From positions 1-22,934 of the IMG/VR virus record IMGVR_UViG_3300025110_000140: 22,934 bases of DNA; one strand, 5' to 3'. The notes under the pieces were generated by a model. The model had not been told where the DNA came from, made no database searches, and was given only the letters and a program-made list of their open reading frames with translations. Position numbers and translations under genes: made by a program. Within the stretch, counting starts at the first letter, position 1, and each line of letters begins with the position of its first letter. Positions 21,201-22,934 of the stretch are shown here, piece after piece. The DNA comes from a virus.

Positions 21201-22564
21201 AGGAATAAATTATCTTCTACTGATACATCACCTGCAAAAGTTGCATTTTGTGAACTATCTATAGTCAAAGCAGTAGCACCACCATTTTGGAAAATTATTC
21301 CTTTGCCACTACCATTGTTTTTAATATATAAATCTCCATTACTTGTTGCTGTTTTTTCTATAAAAGCATTATCTCCAACTACTCCTATTTGTAATTCCCA
21401 AGCATTATTAGCACCCCCAAAAGTTGCATATTTATTGTCAGGTAAAAATACATTTCCTTCAAAAGTTGCATTACCTGAAGAAGTCATATTAAATAAAGTG
21501 CCTGTTCCAGGAGTTGAACCAGTACCAATCACAAATTTATCTGAATCTGAATTATCAATACCAACGTGATATTCTTGTACACCTGCAACGCTTATAACTA
21601 ATCTAGGGTCACCTGCACTTGCACCATTAACGGCAGTTATTAATCTAGAACCACTTGATGCGTTAGCACTTTCTGAATTATATACTCTTGCGTCAACAAG
21701 ACCACCAGCTTCTGATTTATTTACATCTAATTCATAACTCGGTGAACCACCTATACCTACTGAACCTGTAAAAGTTCCATCACCAGTTATTTCTACTCCT
21801 GTATTTGTTGTTTCTATTTTTTTTGAATTATTAAAATATAATCTTGAACTACCATTTGCGGTAGCTTCAAAAAAAGATTTACCTGCTCTATCAGCTAGTT
21901 CAATCCCTACATCAGAAGTTATAAATAATTGATGCGTATCACTTATTATTGAGTTTTGATTACCAGTACTTGAATGTTTAAATGTTAAATCAGAATCATC
22001 ACCAAGTATAAATTCTTTATTATCAGCTAGCTTAACGGCATCGGTTGTTTCTGTTAATAAAGAATCGCCTATAGTATCTGAATCAGTCCACTTTGTTATC
22101 TTACCTGCCGTACCACTACCATCTACCGCACCGCCACCAATAGGTATCTCAACAACTTGACCTGCTGATGTTACACCAAGTCTTTGTGTTACAGTACCAG
22201 TAATACTACCACTTCCATATTGAGCAAGTGTCAATCCAGTCGTTTGATGTAACGTTAATTTTGTTGCACCTTGTATACCGAGTTGTATATTATCAGTTGA
22301 AGTTGTACCGCTTATATAAACATCACTTGTTCCGAATTGTATTTTGTTATCATTAGATAATTGTATGTTACCACTAGATATTGTTAAAGCCTCTGTAGGT
22401 GTAACACCTATTCCCAATTTAGATGTAGATAAATATAACGGTGAATCTGTACCATTACCGTCAGTTAATCTTTTTGCAGTTGAGCCTATAACTGCATTAT
22501 CCGTAGTTTTAAGGAGTCCGAGATAGGTTGAACTTATATTTTTTCCAGTTAGCGATGTACCCAT
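18269..22564 (-). CDS. Long fiber/spike protein with C-terminal S74 intramolecular chaperone
   Basis: 1431 residues, the largest gene here. The body is a chain of repeats of the form ERMRI(T/D)S.GKVGIGT with linkers. Seven ERMRI copies and related YRFVIDTDGNVGIGT and YRMVIDTNGKVGIGT copies are present, typical of fibrous proteins that trimerise. The last 90 residues (1342-1431) are a peptidase S74 domain: SDETLKENIKPL, KIGFIAQDWEDDF, YTETIPVLLKAIQELK and a terminal coiled coil. In this family the domain drives trimer folding and then cleaves itself off, normally just before the Ser of the SD motif (S1342). The N-terminus (MGTSLTGKNISSTYLGLLKT) resembles the virion-attachment start of such fibers. 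Likely role: receptor-binding tail or side fiber. It is encoded before the major tail protein rather than after the hub. Confidence 0.88.
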   Translation of the reverse strand: MGTSLTGKNISSTYLGLLKTTDNAVIGSTAKRLTDGNGTDSPLYLSTSKLGIGVTPTEALTISSGNIQLSNDNKIQFGTSDVYISGTTSTDNIQLGIQGATKLTLHQTTGLTLAQYGSGSITGTVTQRLGVTSAGQVVEIPIGGGAVDGSGTAGKITKWTDSDTIGDSLLTETTDAVKLADNKEFILGDDSDLTFKHSSTGNQNSIISDTHQLFITSDVGIELADRAGKSFFEATANGSSRLYFNNSKKIETTNTGVEITGDGTFTGSVGIGGSPSYELDVNKSEAGGLVDARVYNSESANASSGSRLITAVNGASAGDPRLVISVAGVQEYHVGIDNSDSDKFVIGTGSTPGTGTLFNMTSSGNATFEGNVFLPDNKYATFGGANNAWELQIGVVGDNAFIEKTATSNGDLYIKNNGSGKGIIFQNGGATALTIDSSQNATFAGDVSVEDNLFLTDAGTTRGKIQLNASDRDDVDIKAVSLGSNMKFFTVDTERMRIDSSGKVGIGTDLPAEKLEISDTQASGGVELLLTNIGDGGTSTTPYTAIRSRLNSIRNGGEIRFGRDSNYGSADNADSNIQFYTALNDTNTERMRITSAGSVGIATTSISANSSLDIFGITGAKGRIATFTLQNSDDPTVAIADGKQTRPSISFSTDNTTGIFGGSGFVALGTSANERMRITSAGKFGFGTSSPSSFMHSNVTGSGSNYLKFTNDTTGVSSTDGFLVGITGDENAILHNLENTDMMFTTNDTERMRITSGGKVIVGTDSSNALEVHSSGDTEIGFSYATKGNVYSKIIGDITVASPLAGELAFQTASGGSLSERMRIDSAGAIQIGGTTNAGFIDFDSTNLQFNTQRNPNTGAFVNTAKSHASIGLQGADGGSKIIFGTASANNTTSTERMRIDSSGGVIFKGSLADHQTNAGALEYFSNQFKMRAYGASTGSGFLTFDTGGGGGGASSERMRITSDGKVGIGTDSPTARFHVNGTGATHGEYLRISNGTTQIYELQPSIYNVTNNGFGIYDVTDSAYRFVIDTDGNVGIGTTLPIQKLDTPNIVIGGSTIAGTYRANALFMDNNGGNSRFYSSGADGSTKGSYEFNIMASDANPLSTPLKLNADDSATFAGTVTVGTGTVAAANAAADDFVITGPGTTATGMTISNTSDSGTGTIFFGDTASSSAAGFRYNHNTGDMAISAEDNVTFDCDNVGIGTTSMDTKLHVEETSANTSCSTTVESASGNAGLTLKNGNATWEIFNDYTGLGTDGALAFYSGDYRMVIDTNGKVGIGTGSPTGKLTVETNGNHIHLRNNTATAGLYWNLDIDANNRFYILDNGGTGVYIDDGATSWSAQSDETLKENIKPLENVLDKIKNYRCVEYNFKDEPNDKKIGFIAQDWEDDFTPIINKDENDLLGMKYTETIPVLLKAIQELKAEIDELKKNK
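19683..21087 (-). repeat. Seven dispersed copies of a 16-bp repeat encoding ERMRI
   Basis: The plus strand shows ATACGCATACGTTCTG at 19683, 19866, 20094, 20304, 20787 and 21072, and a diverged copy at 20532. Spacings of 61, 76, 70, 76, 85 and 95 codons keep the frame. They mark successive repeat units of the fiber and are near-identical at DNA level, unlike the variable linkers. This suggests recent duplication or gene conversion. Confidence 0.85.
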
Positions 22565-22580
22565 AAGAATATTTTATTTA

Positions 22581-22590
22581 CAAATATACT
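22581..22590 (-). promoter_or_regulatory. Putative late promoter -7 element upstream of fiber gene
   Basis: The minus strand reads AGTATATTTG, with the G 16 nt before the fiber ATG and the leader TAAATAAAATATTCTT. It overlaps the end of the upstream HNH gene. No TTTG lies at the usual -33 distance. Confidence 0.45.
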
Positions 22591-22934
22591 ATTTTTTCAT
22601 TTTCATTATATGTTTGTTGTGATGTACACGATGACAGTTAGCACATAGTATCTCACAATTTACCATAATCTCATATAAGATGTCATCAACCTTACCATCA
22701 GAGAAACTTTTTTCAGATAAGTTTCTCAATACTCTAGCAACTTTATAACGTTTTTTTTTAATGTGGTGAAAGTCCAAAGCACTAAAGTTTTTATCATAAC
22801 CACAACCTACACATTCTATAGTAATGTGTTCGCTTAACTTATAAATAAATTGTTGTTTCCAATATCTATGCCTTTCCTCTCTGCGTATATTTCTACATTT
22901 CTTGCATTGTTTCTCAGGGTTGTTGTGTTGGTTT
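22589..22934 (-). CDS. HNH endonuclease (5' end outside window)
   Basis: The frame is open from the window edge to the stop at 22589, with 114 residues visible; an internal ATG-like start near 22777 would cut the domain and is unlikely. Two zinc-knuckle pairs, CKKC and CVGC (in IECVGCGYDKNFSALDFHHI), precede the HNH core DFHHIKKK...CEILCANCHRVHHNKH. This is the layout of stand-alone HNH nucleases: a metal-binding His pair (DFHH) followed by N and H in CANCHRVHH. Such proteins are either free-standing homing endonucleases or helpers of DNA packaging. It precedes the fiber gene on the same strand and is not beside terL, so a homing type is a little more likely. Confidence 0.85.
   Translation of the reverse strand, partial: NQHNNPEKQCKKCRNIRREERHRYWKQQFIYKLSEHITIECVGCGYDKNFSALDFHHIKKKRYKVARVLRNLSEKSFSDGKVDDILYEIMVNCEILCANCHRVHHNKHIMKMKK

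Noticed and set aside
22589-22777. 62-residue protein starting at MDFHH
   Set aside because: The initial codon is an internal TTG within a longer frame that carries the zinc-binding Cys pairs; the true start is beyond the window.
1-22934. tRNA or rRNA genes
   Set aside because: I saw no cloverleaf-like segment with conserved GTTC-type arms and no rRNA-like stretch; the window is nearly filled with protein genes.

Overview
This window is part of a tailed double-stranded DNA phage genome, almost certainly a siphovirus of a Bacteroidota (Flavobacteriia-like) host. Three things support the host call. The DNA is strongly AT-rich. Genes lack Shine-Dalgarno sequences. Several genes are preceded by the Bacteroidota -7 element TAnnTTTG, once with a matching TTTG -33 element. 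No integrase, CI-type repressor, lysis gene, major capsid gene, polymerase or primase is visible, so lifestyle cannot be decided and the genome continues on both sides.

Layout. (1) 1-6571, minus strand: an operon read leftward from a divergent control region. It runs from a small hypothetical gene to a RecA-fold (DnaB/Twinkle-like) ATPase, three small hypotheticals, a ParB-like/N6-adenine methyltransferase fusion, small terminase, large terminase, and an HK97-type portal with a long C-terminal extension that leaves the window. (2) 6572-6737: a divergent intergenic region with three operator-like dyads spaced in 15-bp multiples and a 26-bp perfect palindrome. (3) 6738-12140, plus strand: an early-type operon of about 18 tightly packed small genes. 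It starts with a Cro-like HTH protein and includes an SSB-tail-like protein, a RecE-like nuclease, a Mom-like DNA modification protein, a possible nucleotide-modification-associated protein, a Holliday-junction-resolvase-like nuclease and a third PD-(D/E)XK-like protein. It ends at a strong intrinsic terminator (12166-12193). (4) 12192-22934, minus strand: the tail module, read leftward. It contains an HNH nuclease (partial), a 1431-residue S74 fiber, a small structural-region protein, major tail protein, tail assembly chaperones G and GT (linked by a -1 frameshift on an A10 tract), tape measure and a tail hub/tip protein.

How the parts work together. The central plus-strand operon supplies recombination, DNA processing and probably base modification of phage DNA. 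The left minus operon supplies DNA unwinding, methylation and packaging. The right minus block builds the tail. Late genes carry a recurrent TATwTTTG element close to their start codons, three times exactly 16 nt before the ATG, which suggests several short-leader late promoters rather than one.

Most notable points: the unannotated -1 frameshift in the tail chaperone, the Mom-like gene next to a possible Nmad1-like gene, the portal fused through an acidic linker to a Cys/His-containing domain, the operator array, and several small genes that fill gaps precisely (a 40-residue Cys-rich protein, a 25-residue membrane peptide, and 49-, 48- and 42-residue products).
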